From JBBDIK01 sp040880465 (GTDB lineage Bacteria; Actinomycetota; UBA4738; JBBDHU01): a stretch of 64,000 nt of DNA. The stretch's first letter is position 1; the number at the start of each line of letters is the position of its first letter. A model generated the notes under the pieces. The model did no database searches and was not told the DNA's origin. It saw only the letters and a program-made list of their open reading frames with translations. The stretch spans positions 3,983 to 67,982 of the forward strand of contig JBBDIK010000016.1 in NCBI GenBank assembly GCA_040880465.1. Reading direction: 5' to 3'. The translations under genes were made by a program, and so were the position numbers. Shown in pieces: positions 32,301-40,865 of this stretch.

Positions 32301-33301
32301 TGGGCCGTCGCCCGCCCTCGGTCGCCCGGGTGCTCGAGCGGGTGACGGCGACGATCCGCGACCACGAGATGGTCGCACCGGGGCAGGCCGTCGTGGCGTC
32401 GGTGTCCGGAGGACCGGATTCGCTCTGCATGGTCTACGCCCTGCACGAGCTCCGGCGGCTCCTGAAGGTCACGATCGAGGTGTTCCACTTCGACCATCGG
32501 CTGCGGGAGGGGTCGGGGGCCGATGCCGACTACGTCCGGCGCGTGGCGGAGCGGCTGAAGGTCCCGTTCCATCTGCGGGTCGCGGGCTCTGAGCCGGCGA
32601 GGGGCGAGTCGGTCGAGGACTGGGCGCACCGGGCCAGGTTCGGGGCCCTGGCGCTGGTGCTCAGAGACGTGGGCGCCGATCGGGCGGCGATCGCGCACAC
32701 GCGTGATGACCAGGCCGAAACCGTCCTGTTGGCGGCCATCCGTGGAGGCGGTCTGGACGCCATGGCCGGGATCCGCCCGATGCACGGTCCCTACATCCGC
32801 CCGCTCATCGACGTGACGCGTGTCGAGGTCGAGACCTTCTGTCGCTCGCTTCGGCTGCGTCCGCGCGCCGATCCGACGAACCGAGACACCCGCTTGCTCC
32901 GGAACGCGATCAGGTTGAAGGCGATCCCCGATATCGAGCGGGCGACGCGCCGCGAGGTCCGCGATTCACTCGCGAGGACCGCGGGACTCTTGCGTGACGA
33001 TGCCGACGAGTTGCAGCGGCTCGCCCTCGCGGCAGAGGGCGATCTGGTCGAGGAACGGGCTGAGGGGTTCGCGTTGGCGACTACCCGACTGCTGGCGTTG
33101 CCCAGGGCCGTCTCGTCCCGCGTCGTGCGCGCGATTCTGTATCGGGCGGGATATCTCCCGTCCGCCGAGATGGTCGATGCCCTCCTCGATCTGGCCGCCG
33201 GACGCCCCGGCCGGCGGCGCGATCTCCCGGGCCCCTCGACAGCGACCCGCGAGCGAGGGTATGTTCTGCTCCCTCGCACTTCCCCCGAGGTCGCCGATTG
33301 A
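32300..33301 (+). CDS. tilS: tRNA(Ile)-lysidine synthase
   Basis: The PP-loop ATP-pyrophosphatase motif SGGPDS lies at about residues 36-41. It is followed by IEVFHFDHRLREGSGADADY, VEDWAHRARFGALA, IAHTRDDQAETVLL and GIRPMHGPYIRPLI, the regular N-type core of TilS. The enzyme converts C34 of tRNA-Ile(CAU) to lysidine, which lets it read AUA. At 333 residues it is a short form with a small C-terminal region. The ATG overlaps the DUF2342 stop, and hpt follows as in many bacteria. Confidence 0.92.
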   Translation: MGRRPPSVARVLERVTATIRDHEMVAPGQAVVASVSGGPDSLCMVYALHELRRLLKVTIEVFHFDHRLREGSGADADYVRRVAERLKVPFHLRVAGSEPARGESVEDWAHRARFGALALVLRDVGADRAAIAHTRDDQAETVLLAAIRGGGLDAMAGIRPMHGPYIRPLIDVTRVEVETFCRSLRLRPRADPTNRDTRLLRNAIRLKAIPDIERATRREVRDSLARTAGLLRDDADELQRLALAAEGDLVEERAEGFALATTRLLALPRAVSSRVVRAILYRAGYLPSAEMVDALLDLAAGRPGRRRDLPGPSTATRERGYVLLPRTSPEVAD

Positions 33302-33317
33302 ACGGGGGGATCGCGCC

Positions 33318-33911
33318 ATGGAGGTCCGTATCGCGCCGATGGGAGTCGGGTCCGAGACGACCACGATGACTGGACACGAAGCCGACATCGACGAGATCCT
33401 CATCCCCGCCGACGACATCCAGGCCGCAGTCCGCCGGCTCGGTGAGGAGATCTCGAAGGACTACGCCGAACGCGACCTGCTGGTGATCGGGGTTCTCAAG
33501 GGCGCGTTCATGATGATGGCGGACCTGGCGAAGTCGCTCTCCATCGCGACCGACTTCGACTTCATGGCCGTCTCTTCCTACGGCGCCGCCACGAAGACCA
33601 GCGGGGTGGTGCGGATCCTCAAGGACCTTGATCTGGACATCCGTGACCGTGACGTGGTCTTGGTCGAGGACATCATCGACTCGGGCCTGACCTTGAACTA
33701 CCTGCTGAAGAACCTGATGAGCCGCTCCCCGGCGAGCCTGGAGGTGTGCGCCCTCCTGCAGAAGCAGGGCGCGCAGCGCGTCCCGCTGGACATCCGTTAC
33801 ACGGGGTTCGAGATCCCCGATCGGTTCGTCGTCGGGTACGGGCTGGACCTGGGTCAGCGGTACCGGAACCTCCCCTACATCGGGACCCTCAAGTCCGGCA
33901 TCAGCGAGTAG
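33318..33911 (+). CDS. hpt: Hypoxanthine phosphoribosyltransferase
   Basis: The PRPP-binding loop VVLVEDIIDSGLTL (about residues 113-126) and the substrate motifs VIGVLKGAFMMMADLAKSL, DFMAVSSYG and KSGISE identify a purine salvage phosphoribosyltransferase that makes IMP (and GMP) from the free base and PRPP. The start is chosen at ATG 33318. ATG 33366 would remove 16 residues that do not look conserved and gives the usual family length of about 180, so it is an equal alternative. The gene lies between tilS and ftsH, the classic order. Confidence 0.92.
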   Translation: MEVRIAPMGVGSETTTMTGHEADIDEILIPADDIQAAVRRLGEEISKDYAERDLLVIGVLKGAFMMMADLAKSLSIATDFDFMAVSSYGAATKTSGVVRILKDLDLDIRDRDVVLVEDIIDSGLTLNYLLKNLMSRSPASLEVCALLQKQGAQRVPLDIRYTGFEIPDRFVVGYGLDLGQRYRNLPYIGTLKSGISE

Positions 33912-34070
33912 CGGCTCACGCTCGCCACCGACGTTTGCCGGCGCGATAGCGGCGACGCGCAGACCAACGGTTCGTAGCGCGAGTCGCGCGGCCCCCCCGC
34001 GGCACTCGCCGGTCGGCGCGCGGGACTCGCCGACCCGGCCTTGTCACACGCCTGTGCTAGCCTTGGTTGT

Positions 34071-34091
34071 GAGGCGGGTTCGGCCCGCCTC
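34071..34091. terminator. Strong GC hairpin between hpt and ftsH
   Basis: GAGGCGGG and CCCGCCTC form an 8-bp perfect stem around TTCGG, 160 nt past hpt and upstream of the ftsH ribosome site. No T-tract follows, so it may be a terminator or a 5'-UTR structure. A TGCTAGCCT extended -10-like sequence sits just before it (34055-34063). Confidence 0.4.
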
Positions 34092-34203
34092 TTCCGCCCT
34101 CTGACCCCGATCCCACCCGCGGGAGGAGAGTCCGTCGCAGCAGCCGAAGCCACCTGAGTCACCTCAGAAGAAACTCCTGAAGGGTCCGGTCCCGTACCTG
34201 ATC

Positions 34204-36093
34204 GTGATGCTCGCGGTGCTGTGGTTGTTCGTGTCGTTCGCGATGCGCGGACCGAAGGTCGAGGAGTTCAACGTCACGCAGTTCGAGGCGCAGCTCGACC
34301 AGGGCAACGTCGCCACGGCGACCTTCGTCGAGGGCCAGCAGGCGGTCGAAGGCGAGCTCGACGACGGGGCGCCCTACCGGCTCACCTACCCGATCGATTA
34401 CCAGGAAGAGCTGATCACCGAACTCCAGAACGCTCGAGTCGAAGTGCAGGCAGAACCGCAGGGCATCAGCATCCTCATGCTGTTGCTGCAGTACGTGCTG
34501 CCGATCCTGGTGATAGGCGGCATCCTCTTCTTCTTCATGAACCAATCGCAAGGCGGCGGGAACCGCGTGATGTCTTTCGGGAAGTCCCGGCACAAGGTCG
34601 TCAGCAAGGACCAGCCGAAGACCACGTTCGCAGACGTTGCCGGCAACGAGGAGGCTATCGAGGAACTGTTCGAGGTCAAGGACTTCCTCGAGAACCCCGC
34701 CAAGTTCCAGGCCATGGGAGCCAAGATCCCGCGCGGCGTGCTCCTCGTCGGTCCTCCCGGGACGGGCAAGACGCTGCTCGCGCGCGCGGTCGCCGGGGAG
34801 GCGGGTGCGCCCTTCTTCTCGATCAGCGGGTCGGATTTCGTCGAGATGTTCGTCGGCGTCGGGGCCGCGCGGGTCCGTGACCTGTTCGAACAGGCGAAGC
34901 AGACCGCGCCCGCCATCGTCTTCATCGACGAGATCGATGCGGTCGGCCGCCACCGTGGAGCGGGACTCGGCGGCGGGCACGACGAACGCGAGCAGACGCT
35001 CAACCAGCTGCTCGTCGAGATGGATGGGTTCGACCAGCGCTCGACGGTGATCGTGATGGCGGCGACCAACCGGCCCGACATCCTCGACCCGGCGCTCCTG
35101 CGGCCCGGACGGTTCGACCGTCAGGTCGTCATCGACCGTCCCGATCTGGAGGGGCGCAAGGCCATCTTGCGCCTGCACGCCAAGGGTAAGCCGTTGGCCG
35201 GGGACGTGGACCTGGACACCGTGGCCAAGCGGACGCCCGGGTTCACCGGCGCGGACCTTGCGAACGTCATCAACGAAGGGGCGCTGCTGGCGGCCCGGCG
35301 GGACAAGAAGGCGGTCACCAACGACGAACTCGGGGAGGCCATCGATCGGGTGATGGCCGGACCTGAGCGCAAGAGCCGTCCGATGTCCGAACGAGAGAAG
35401 AGCATGATCGCGTACCACGAAGCCGGCCACGCCCTGGTGGCGCACGTCCTGCCGAACGCCGACCCCGTCCACAAGATCACCGTCATCCCGCGCGGGAAGG
35501 CGCTCGGGTACACGCTGACGTTGCCGGAGCAGGACAAGTTCCTGATGACCCGTGAGGAGCTGACCGACGAGCTGGCGATGCTGCTCGGTGGACGCGTCGC
35601 CGAGGAGATGGTCGTCGGCGACCTCACGACCGGCGCGCAGAACGATCTCGAGCGAGCCACGAAGATCGCCCGGGCGATGGTGATGGAGTATGGGATGTCG
35701 GACCGGATCGGCCCGCTCACCCTCGGACAGAAGCAGCATGAGGTGTTCCTCGGCCGCGACTTCGGTACCAGCGCGGACTATTCGCCGCAGGTCGCCTACG
35801 ACATCGATTCCGAGATCATCCTGCTGATCGACCGGGCGCACGACGAGGCGCTCGAGATCCTGGGACAGCACCGCGACCGGCTCGACTCGCTCGCTGAAGG
35901 GCTCTTGGAGAAGGAGACGCTCGACAAGGAAGAGGTCGAACGGATCCTCGCGGACGTTCCGAAACGTGAGCAGCGCGTGACGCAGGGGGGTGCCGGCGGA
36001 CTCGCCGTCGCGCGCCGCAGCGAGCGCAGCGACCGCCGGGGCAACACCGGCACGGGTAGTCAGGGCGGGCCTGGCGCCCCCTCCGTCGACTGA
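34204..36093 (+). CDS. ftsH: ATP-dependent zinc metalloprotease FtsH
   Basis: Two N-terminal membrane helices (the first at the start, the second at about residues 98-115) bracket the extracytoplasmic domain. An AAA+ module follows with Walker A GPPGTGKT (about residue 183), Walker B FIDEID and the second-region-of-homology NRPDILDPALLRPGRFD. The zinc site is HEAGH (about residue 405). FtsH degrades membrane and regulatory proteins. The annotated GTG lies inside the first helix. The frame is open upstream (QQPKPPESPQKKLLKGP) and a GGAGGAG site is at 34122-34128, but no ATG, GTG or TTG lies between, so the real start is unusual or an error is present. Confidence 0.95.
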   Translation: MMLAVLWLFVSFAMRGPKVEEFNVTQFEAQLDQGNVATATFVEGQQAVEGELDDGAPYRLTYPIDYQEELITELQNARVEVQAEPQGISILMLLLQYVLPILVIGGILFFFMNQSQGGGNRVMSFGKSRHKVVSKDQPKTTFADVAGNEEAIEELFEVKDFLENPAKFQAMGAKIPRGVLLVGPPGTGKTLLARAVAGEAGAPFFSISGSDFVEMFVGVGAARVRDLFEQAKQTAPAIVFIDEIDAVGRHRGAGLGGGHDEREQTLNQLLVEMDGFDQRSTVIVMAATNRPDILDPALLRPGRFDRQVVIDRPDLEGRKAILRLHAKGKPLAGDVDLDTVAKRTPGFTGADLANVINEGALLAARRDKKAVTNDELGEAIDRVMAGPERKSRPMSEREKSMIAYHEAGHALVAHVLPNADPVHKITVIPRGKALGYTLTLPEQDKFLMTREELTDELAMLLGGRVAEEMVVGDLTTGAQNDLERATKIARAMVMEYGMSDRIGPLTLGQKQHEVFLGRDFGTSADYSPQVAYDIDSEIILLIDRAHDEALEILGQHRDRLDSLAEGLLEKETLDKEEVERILADVPKREQRVTQGGAGGLAVARRSERSDRRGNTGTGSQGGPGAPSVD

Positions 36094-36106
36094 CGGTCGC
36101 CGAGGG

Positions 36107-36112
36107 TAGAGT
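36107..36112 (+). promoter_or_regulatory. -10-like TAGAGT before folE
   Basis: The hexamer ends 9 nt before the ATG at 36122, leaving a very short or absent leader. Confidence 0.35.
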
Positions 36113-36121
36113 CCTCCCACC

Positions 36122-36700
36122 ATGAGCGATTTCGATCAGGAGAAGGTCGAGCGAGGCGTCCGCATGATCCTCGAAGGGATCGGCGAGGACGCCGATCGCG
36201 GCGGGCTGGAGGACACGCCCGAGCGTGTCGCCCGTATGTACCGCGAGGTCATGGCGGGGATCGGCGTCGATGCCTCGGACCTCGTCACGGTCGTCAAGGG
36301 TGCCGGTCACGACGAGATGATCATGGTCAAAGACATCCCCCTGTATTCCGTCTGTGAACATCACCTCCTGCCCTTCGTCGGGCGGGCGCACGTCGCGTAT
36401 ATCCCCGACGGCGAAGGCAGGATCACGGGCCTGTCGAAGATCGCACGCGTGGTCGACACCCTTGCGAAGAAGCCGCAGGTCCAGGAGCGGCTGACCACCG
36501 AGATCGCAGACGCCTTGGACACGGCGCTCGACCCCCGAGGCGTGTTCGTCGTACTGGAAGCCGAGCACCTCTGCATGACGATGCGCGGCGTCGAGAAACC
36601 GGGGTCCCTCACGCTGACGTCGGCGGTTCGCGGCCTGTTCCGCAACGACGCCAGGACCCGCGCCGAGGCGTTCGCGCACATCGGCGGCCACCGCCTCTAA
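36122..36700 (+). CDS. folE: GTP cyclohydrolase I
   Basis: The type I enzyme motifs are complete: GLEDTPERVARMYREVMAG, SVCEHHLLPFVGRAHVAYIP with the zinc Cys and His, GLSKIARVVDTLAKKPQVQE, and EAEHLCMTMRGVEKPGS with the second zinc Cys. It opens the folate pathway by converting GTP to dihydroneopterin triphosphate. At 192 residues it is the usual size. It heads the folate operon (folE-folP-hydrolase-folB-folK). Confidence 0.96.
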   Translation: MSDFDQEKVERGVRMILEGIGEDADRGGLEDTPERVARMYREVMAGIGVDASDLVTVVKGAGHDEMIMVKDIPLYSVCEHHLLPFVGRAHVAYIPDGEGRITGLSKIARVVDTLAKKPQVQERLTTEIADALDTALDPRGVFVVLEAEHLCMTMRGVEKPGSLTLTSAVRGLFRNDARTRAEAFAHIGGHRL

Positions 36701-36742
36701 GCTGCGCATCCCGCCGTGCTCACGGCCTCCGAGCGGTCCGGA

Positions 36743-36748
36743 TAGCAT
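36743..36748 (+). promoter_or_regulatory. -10-like TAGCAT before folP
   Basis: The hexamer ends 6 nt before the ATG at 36755, so folP may have its own leaderless transcript. Confidence 0.4.
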
Positions 36749-36754
36749 GGGTCC

Positions 36755-37600
36755 ATGAGTGGCCCCCTCTGGCGCGTCGGTGCTCGAACCTACGATTGCT
36801 CCGAGCGGACGTTGGTGATGGGCATCCTCAACGTGACTCCGGATTCCTTCTCGGACGGGCGTCAGTTCGACGATGCGGACACCGCCGTCCAGCACGCGCT
36901 GGCGATGGTTGCCGACGGGGCGGACATCCTGGATGTCGGCGGGGAATCGACGCGGCCCGGGTCCGATACGGTTCCGGCCGACGAGGAGATCGCGCGGATC
37001 ACGCCGGTCGTCGAGTCGCTCGTCCGTGAGCGCGTCGGGGCCCCTGTCTCGATCGATACGCGCAAGGCCGAGGTGGCCCGCGTCGCCCTAGAAGCCGGCG
37101 CCACCATCGTGAACGACGTCACGGCCGGGTTGGATCCGGACATGTTCGGAGTCGTCGCAGACGCGAACGCGGCGATGGTACTGATGCACATGCAGGGCGA
37201 GCCGAAGTCGATGCAGGTGGAGCCGGCCTACGACGATGTCGTCGCCGAAGTCGCCGCGTACCTCGAGTCGCGAGTGGCGAACGCGGTGAACGCCGGCATC
37301 GACTTCGAACGCTTGTGCATAGACCCTGGCATCGGGTTCGGCAAGACGCTCGACCACAACCTGTCGTTGATGAAGCACCTCGATGCCCTCGGCCGGCTCG
37401 AGCGGCCGGTCCTCGTCGGCCCGTCGCGCAAGGCCTTCATCGGCACCCTCCTCGGTCTGGATGTGGACGAGCGCCTGGAGGGCACCGCGGCGGCGGTCGC
37501 GTATCTCGCCGCGGCCGGTGCGCACATCGTCCGGGTTCACGATGTCCGGGAGATGGTGCGTGTCTCGCGGATGATCGATGCGATCGCGAGAGCGGAATGA
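36755..37600 (+). CDS. folP: Dihydropteroate synthase
   Basis: The pterin-binding loops are intact: MGILNVTPDSFSDGRQF, DVGGESTRPGSDTVPADEE, PVSIDTRKAEVAR, INDV-type VNDVTAGLDPDMF, MHMQGEPKSMQ and DPGIGFGKTLDHNL, then VGPSRKAFIG. The enzyme joins dihydropterin pyrophosphate with p-aminobenzoate and is the sulfonamide target. Its stop overlaps the next ATG by four bases (ATGA). Confidence 0.96.
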   Translation: MSGPLWRVGARTYDCSERTLVMGILNVTPDSFSDGRQFDDADTAVQHALAMVADGADILDVGGESTRPGSDTVPADEEIARITPVVESLVRERVGAPVSIDTRKAEVARVALEAGATIVNDVTAGLDPDMFGVVADANAAMVLMHMQGEPKSMQVEPAYDDVVAEVAAYLESRVANAVNAGIDFERLCIDPGIGFGKTLDHNLSLMKHLDALGRLERPVLVGPSRKAFIGTLLGLDVDERLEGTAAAVAYLAAAGAHIVRVHDVREMVRVSRMIDAIARAE

Positions 37601-38199
37601 CCTTGCCCCACAAGGATCTCGGAGAGGGCCCGACGGTCGTCCTGGCGCACGATTCCGGCGCGTCCGCGACGACGTGGGACCGCTTCGCCGAAGCGATCGG
37701 CCCGCAGATGCGCGTGATCGTCCCGGAACTGCCCGCCGGGATGACGGTCGCCGACCGGGCGTCCGCCGTCCGCGCGCTCCTGGACGACCTCGGGATCGGC
37801 GAGTGCGCGTTCGTCGGGCACGGCGACGGTGGCGTCGTCGCTCAGCTACTGGCGATCGACGGCGGCGTGCGGGCGATGGTCCTGATCGATACGTCGATCG
37901 CGGACGGCGCGGCCGAGCGACTGGCCGCGCTCGAGGACGTGTTCACCTTCCTGATCTGGGGGGAAGACGACGAGGTCGTCCCGTCCTCCGTGGGTGAGGA
38001 CCTGTGCGAACTGATCGCCGGCTCGACGCTGGCCCTCGTTCCCGAAGCAGGTCACGACGTCATCGCCACCGACGGTGACACGGTGTTCCCGCTCATCTAC
38101 GAATGGCTCCGCTTCCGATACCTCGGTCGCCCGCACGGTCACCAGGAGGGCGCGGTGCCCGTCCAGGTCCTCACGCGTCCGCCGGAGCGTGGCTGGTGA
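37597..38199 (+). CDS. Alpha/beta-hydrolase-fold protein lacking the nucleophile, in the folate operon, 200 aa
   Basis: The fold is clear: GPTVVLAHDSGASATTWDRF at the oxyanion region, CAFVGHGDGGVVAQLL at the nucleophile elbow, LIWGEDDEVVP with the acid, and PEAGHDVIATD with the His. However, the elbow reads GHGDGG where active members have GHSxGG, so the Ser is Gly. The protein is also short for the family. It overlaps folP and folB by four bases each and is thus firmly part of the folate operon. It may be a catalytically dead scaffold, or an enzyme that uses another residue. I do not know a named counterpart. Confidence 0.75.
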   Translation: MTLPHKDLGEGPTVVLAHDSGASATTWDRFAEAIGPQMRVIVPELPAGMTVADRASAVRALLDDLGIGECAFVGHGDGGVVAQLLAIDGGVRAMVLIDTSIADGAAERLAALEDVFTFLIWGEDDEVVPSSVGEDLCELIAGSTLALVPEAGHDVIATDGDTVFPLIYEWLRFRYLGRPHGHQEGAVPVQVLTRPPERGW

Positions 38200-38543
38200 G
38201 CGAGTCCCTCCTGCGACTGAGCGGGATCGCCGCCGAGGGCTATCACGGGGCGGACCCCGGCGAGAAGCTCGAGTCACAGCCGTTCGTCGTGGACCTGGCC
38301 GTGACGGTGGAGGTCGACGGGCGGGCGATCGAGGACACCGCCGACTACTCGGCGCTCATCGCCACCGCGCGCGAGGTCGTCGAGCGTGAGTCCCACGACC
38401 TCCTCGAGACGCTCGCGGAGTCCGTCGCCCGGGCGGTGTTCGGTTTCCAGAACGTCGTCGCCGTCGTGGCGGTGGTCCACAAGCCGCGCGCCGCGGAGCT
38501 GCTTGGCGTGGACGACGTCTCGGCAGAAGCGTTCGTGCGGTGA
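38196..38543 (+). CDS. folB: Dihydroneopterin aldolase
   Basis: 115 residues from a GTG that overlaps the hydrolase stop (GTGA). The pattern LRLSGIAAEGYHGADPGEK, FVVDLAVTVEV, DTADYSALIATAREVVE, LLETLAESVARAVF and VHKPRAAE matches FolB, with the catalytic Glu in the GYHGADPGEKLESQ segment and the Lys in HKP. It cleaves dihydroneopterin to 6-hydroxymethyldihydropterin and glycolaldehyde. It overlaps folK by four bases. Confidence 0.93.
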   Translation: MSESLLRLSGIAAEGYHGADPGEKLESQPFVVDLAVTVEVDGRAIEDTADYSALIATAREVVERESHDLLETLAESVARAVFGFQNVVAVVAVVHKPRAAELLGVDDVSAEAFVR

Positions 38544-39049
38544 AGGCCTACCTCGGTCTGGGAGCGAACCTCGGGGACCGGCTGGAGACGCTGCAGCGGG
38601 CTGCTGACTTCCTGGACGCGGAAACGTCGATCGACGTCGTGCGATCCTCCCGTGTCTACGAGACTCGCCCGGTCGGCGGGCCGGACGACCAGCCCGATTT
38701 CCTGAACGCCGTGATCCAGGTGGAGACCGGCCTGAACGCACGGGCGCTCCTCGATGCCTGTCTGCAGGTGGAGGACCGTCTCGGGCGCGTCCGTGCTGAA
38801 CGCTGGGGTCCGCGCACCATCGACATCGACCTGCTGACGTTGGGTGATGAACGTATCGACGATGAGGATCTCGTCGTTCCCCACCCCCGGATGCACGAGC
38901 GGATGTTCGTCCTCGCACCGCTGCTCGAACTCGACGCTGATCCCCCGTTGCCCGGCGGGCGCCGGGCCGAGACGATGCGACTCACCGTGAGCGACCCGCT
39001 CGGCGTGCGGCCGTTCGCCCCGCCCTTGCTGACGAGAGCGCGTCGGTGA
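38540..39049 (+). CDS. folK: 6-hydroxymethyl-7,8-dihydropterin pyrophosphokinase
   Basis: The HPPK signature GLGANLGDRLETLQ opens the protein, with SSRVYETRPVGGPDDQPDFL, LQVEDRLGRVRAERWGPRTI and DIDLLTLGDE providing the ATP- and magnesium-binding acidic pair, then HPRMHERMFVLAPL. It adds pyrophosphate from ATP to the pterin, the step before FolP. The GTG overlaps the folB stop. Confidence 0.95.
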   Translation: MKAYLGLGANLGDRLETLQRAADFLDAETSIDVVRSSRVYETRPVGGPDDQPDFLNAVIQVETGLNARALLDACLQVEDRLGRVRAERWGPRTIDIDLLTLGDERIDDEDLVVPHPRMHERMFVLAPLLELDADPPLPGGRRAETMRLTVSDPLGVRPFAPPLLTRARR

Positions 39050-39915
39050 AGATCTCGGTGATCGGCGCCGGGCGGACGGGAACGGCGCTGGCCGTCCTGT
39101 GGCAGGCCGCGGGCCACGGGATCGTCGCGGTGTCGGGCCGGGAGGCGACCCGCGAACGCGCGGCCCGGTTCCTCCCGATCGTCCCGGTGATGGCTGCGCC
39201 GGAGGCCGCCCGCCGCGGGGAGGTCGTGGTCCTGGGTGTTCCCGACGATGCCATCTCGCCGGTGTGCGATGGACTCGCGGAACGCGGTGCTCTCACCGAG
39301 GGGCAGACCGTGATGCACCTGTCGGGCGCGACCGGGCTCGACGCGCTCGCCGCGGCCCGCGGGGCAGGGGCTAGCCTCCTATCCCTGCACCCACTGCTGA
39401 CGTTCCCCGACGTGGAGTCGGCCCTCCGGCGGATCCCCGATTGCGGGATGGCGCTCACGGCGGAGGTCGGTGCCGACGCAACGCTCGCGCTGGGTGAGCG
39501 GCTCGCCGTCGATGCCGGTGGCCGGCCGTTCCGCCTTCCGGATGAGGTCAAGGGGCTGTACCATGCGGCCGCGGTGTTCGCCTCGAACTACCTGATCGCC
39601 GTGACCGCGGAGGCGGAGAACCTGTTCAAGGCCGCCGGCCTCCCCGATCCGAAGGAGCTGTTCATGCCCCTGGCCCGTGCCTCGTTCGAGAACGCGATGG
39701 CGGTCGGGCCAGAAGCTGCGCTGACCGGACCGGCCGCTCGCGGAGACGCCGGGACGGTGGCGCGCAACCTGGAAGCCCTTGCGGACCGGGCGCCCGACGC
39801 GATCCCCGCGTACGTCGCACTGGCGCGCGTCGCGCTGGACCTCGCGCAGCACGCCGACCGGGTCACGGACCCGCAGCGCGCCGCGGTCGAGGAGGTGCTT
39901 GCCCGATGGACGTGA
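39046..39915 (+). CDS. Rossmann-like and DUF2520 domain protein, 289 aa
   Basis: An N-terminal NAD(P)-type Rossmann motif (ISVIGAGRTGTALAVLWQAAG) is followed by VVLGVPDDAISPVCDGL, MHLSGATGLDAL and SLHPLLTFPDVESAL. The DUF2520 helical domain (LPDEVKGLYHAAAVFASNYL, GPAARGDAGTVARNLEAL) comes next. The layout resembles ketopantoate or 6-phosphogluconate reductases. The gene regularly sits between folK and panC in actinobacteria, and a role in pantothenate supply has been suggested by context, which I cannot confirm here. It overlaps folK and panC. Confidence 0.88.
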   Translation: MKISVIGAGRTGTALAVLWQAAGHGIVAVSGREATRERAARFLPIVPVMAAPEAARRGEVVVLGVPDDAISPVCDGLAERGALTEGQTVMHLSGATGLDALAAARGAGASLLSLHPLLTFPDVESALRRIPDCGMALTAEVGADATLALGERLAVDAGGRPFRLPDEVKGLYHAAAVFASNYLIAVTAEAENLFKAAGLPDPKELFMPLARASFENAMAVGPEAALTGPAARGDAGTVARNLEALADRAPDAIPAYVALARVALDLAQHADRVTDPQRAAVEEVLARWT

Positions 39916-40766
39916 TCCGGACCGTCGAGGCCTACCGGGAGATCGTCGACGATGCGCATTCCCAGGTCCACCCGGTCGGCCTCGTCCCGACGATGGGCGC
40001 ATTCCACGACGGCCATCGGTCGATCATGCGTCGTGCGGTCGAGGAACGTGACACGGTGATCGTGTCCGTCTTCGTGAACCCGCTCCAGTTCGGCGAGGGG
40101 GAGGACTACGACCGCTATCCCCGGGGTGAAGAGGACGATATCGCGGTTGCCGAAGCGCAGGGCGTCGAGGTGATGTTCCTGCCGACGGTCGAGGAGATGT
40201 ACCCCGAGTACCCGCCGATGATCACGGTAGACCCCGGGTCGCTCGGCGATCGGTTCGAGGGCGCCGCCCGGCCGGGGCATTTCCGCGGCGTGCTCACCGT
40301 CGTCGCGCGCCTGCTCGATCTCAGCGGTACGTGCCGGGTGTACTTCGGCGAGAAGGATGCGCAACAACTTTTCCTGGTCCGGAAGATGGCTGCCGAGATC
40401 GCCCCGCGGGTCGAGGTCGTCGGGTGCCCCACGATCCGTGAGGCGGATGGTCTGGCGATGTCCTCCCGCAACGTCTACCTGGAGCCGGAGGAGCGCGCCG
40501 CGGCCGCCTGCCTCCATCGTGGGCTGCAGGATGCTCAACACCTCCTCAAGGATGGAGAGACGGATGCCGCGCCGCTGGCGGCCGCCATCCGGGCAGCCGT
40601 CGAAGCCGAGCCCCTTGCCGACCTGGACTACGCGGTCCTCGTGGATGACATGACCTTCGAGGAACTCGGGTCGGTGGATCTGCGGGGGTCGCCTGCCCGC
40701 GCCTTGGTGGCGGCCCGCATCGGGGCGACGCGCCTCATCGACAACCTCCTCCTGGCGAATTCCTGA
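39906..40766 (+). CDS. panC: Pantothenate synthetase
   Basis: The motifs VGLVPTMGAFHDGHRSIMRR (HxGH-type ATP site), SVFVNPLQFGEGEDYDRYP, PGHFRGVLTVVARLLDL, YFGEKDAQQLFLVRKM and DGLAMSSRNVYL are all intact. The enzyme joins pantoate and beta-alanine with ATP. It overlaps the DUF2520 gene by ten bases. The pantothenate kinase gene follows after about 100 nt. Confidence 0.96.
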   Translation: MDVIRTVEAYREIVDDAHSQVHPVGLVPTMGAFHDGHRSIMRRAVEERDTVIVSVFVNPLQFGEGEDYDRYPRGEEDDIAVAEAQGVEVMFLPTVEEMYPEYPPMITVDPGSLGDRFEGAARPGHFRGVLTVVARLLDLSGTCRVYFGEKDAQQLFLVRKMAAEIAPRVEVVGCPTIREADGLAMSSRNVYLEPEERAAAACLHRGLQDAQHLLKDGETDAAPLAAAIRAAVEAEPLADLDYAVLVDDMTFEELGSVDLRGSPARALVAARIGATRLIDNLLLANS

Positions 40767-40865
40767 TCTCCTCACTCATCCCCGACAGACTCAGATGTGC
40801 CGGGCCGGGCAGGTATGGGAGGATGGCGGTCCACAGGCAGGCGACCTCAAAGGAGGCGGTTGACC

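Noticed and set aside
30126..32378. Long open frame on the minus strand
   Set aside because: It is antisense to the DUF2342 gene and its neighbours, has no recognisable motif, and is rich in Arg/His/Pro as shadows of GC-rich genes are.
34159..36123. 654-codon minus-strand frame
   Set aside because: Exactly antisense to ftsH; no motif and no ribosome site.
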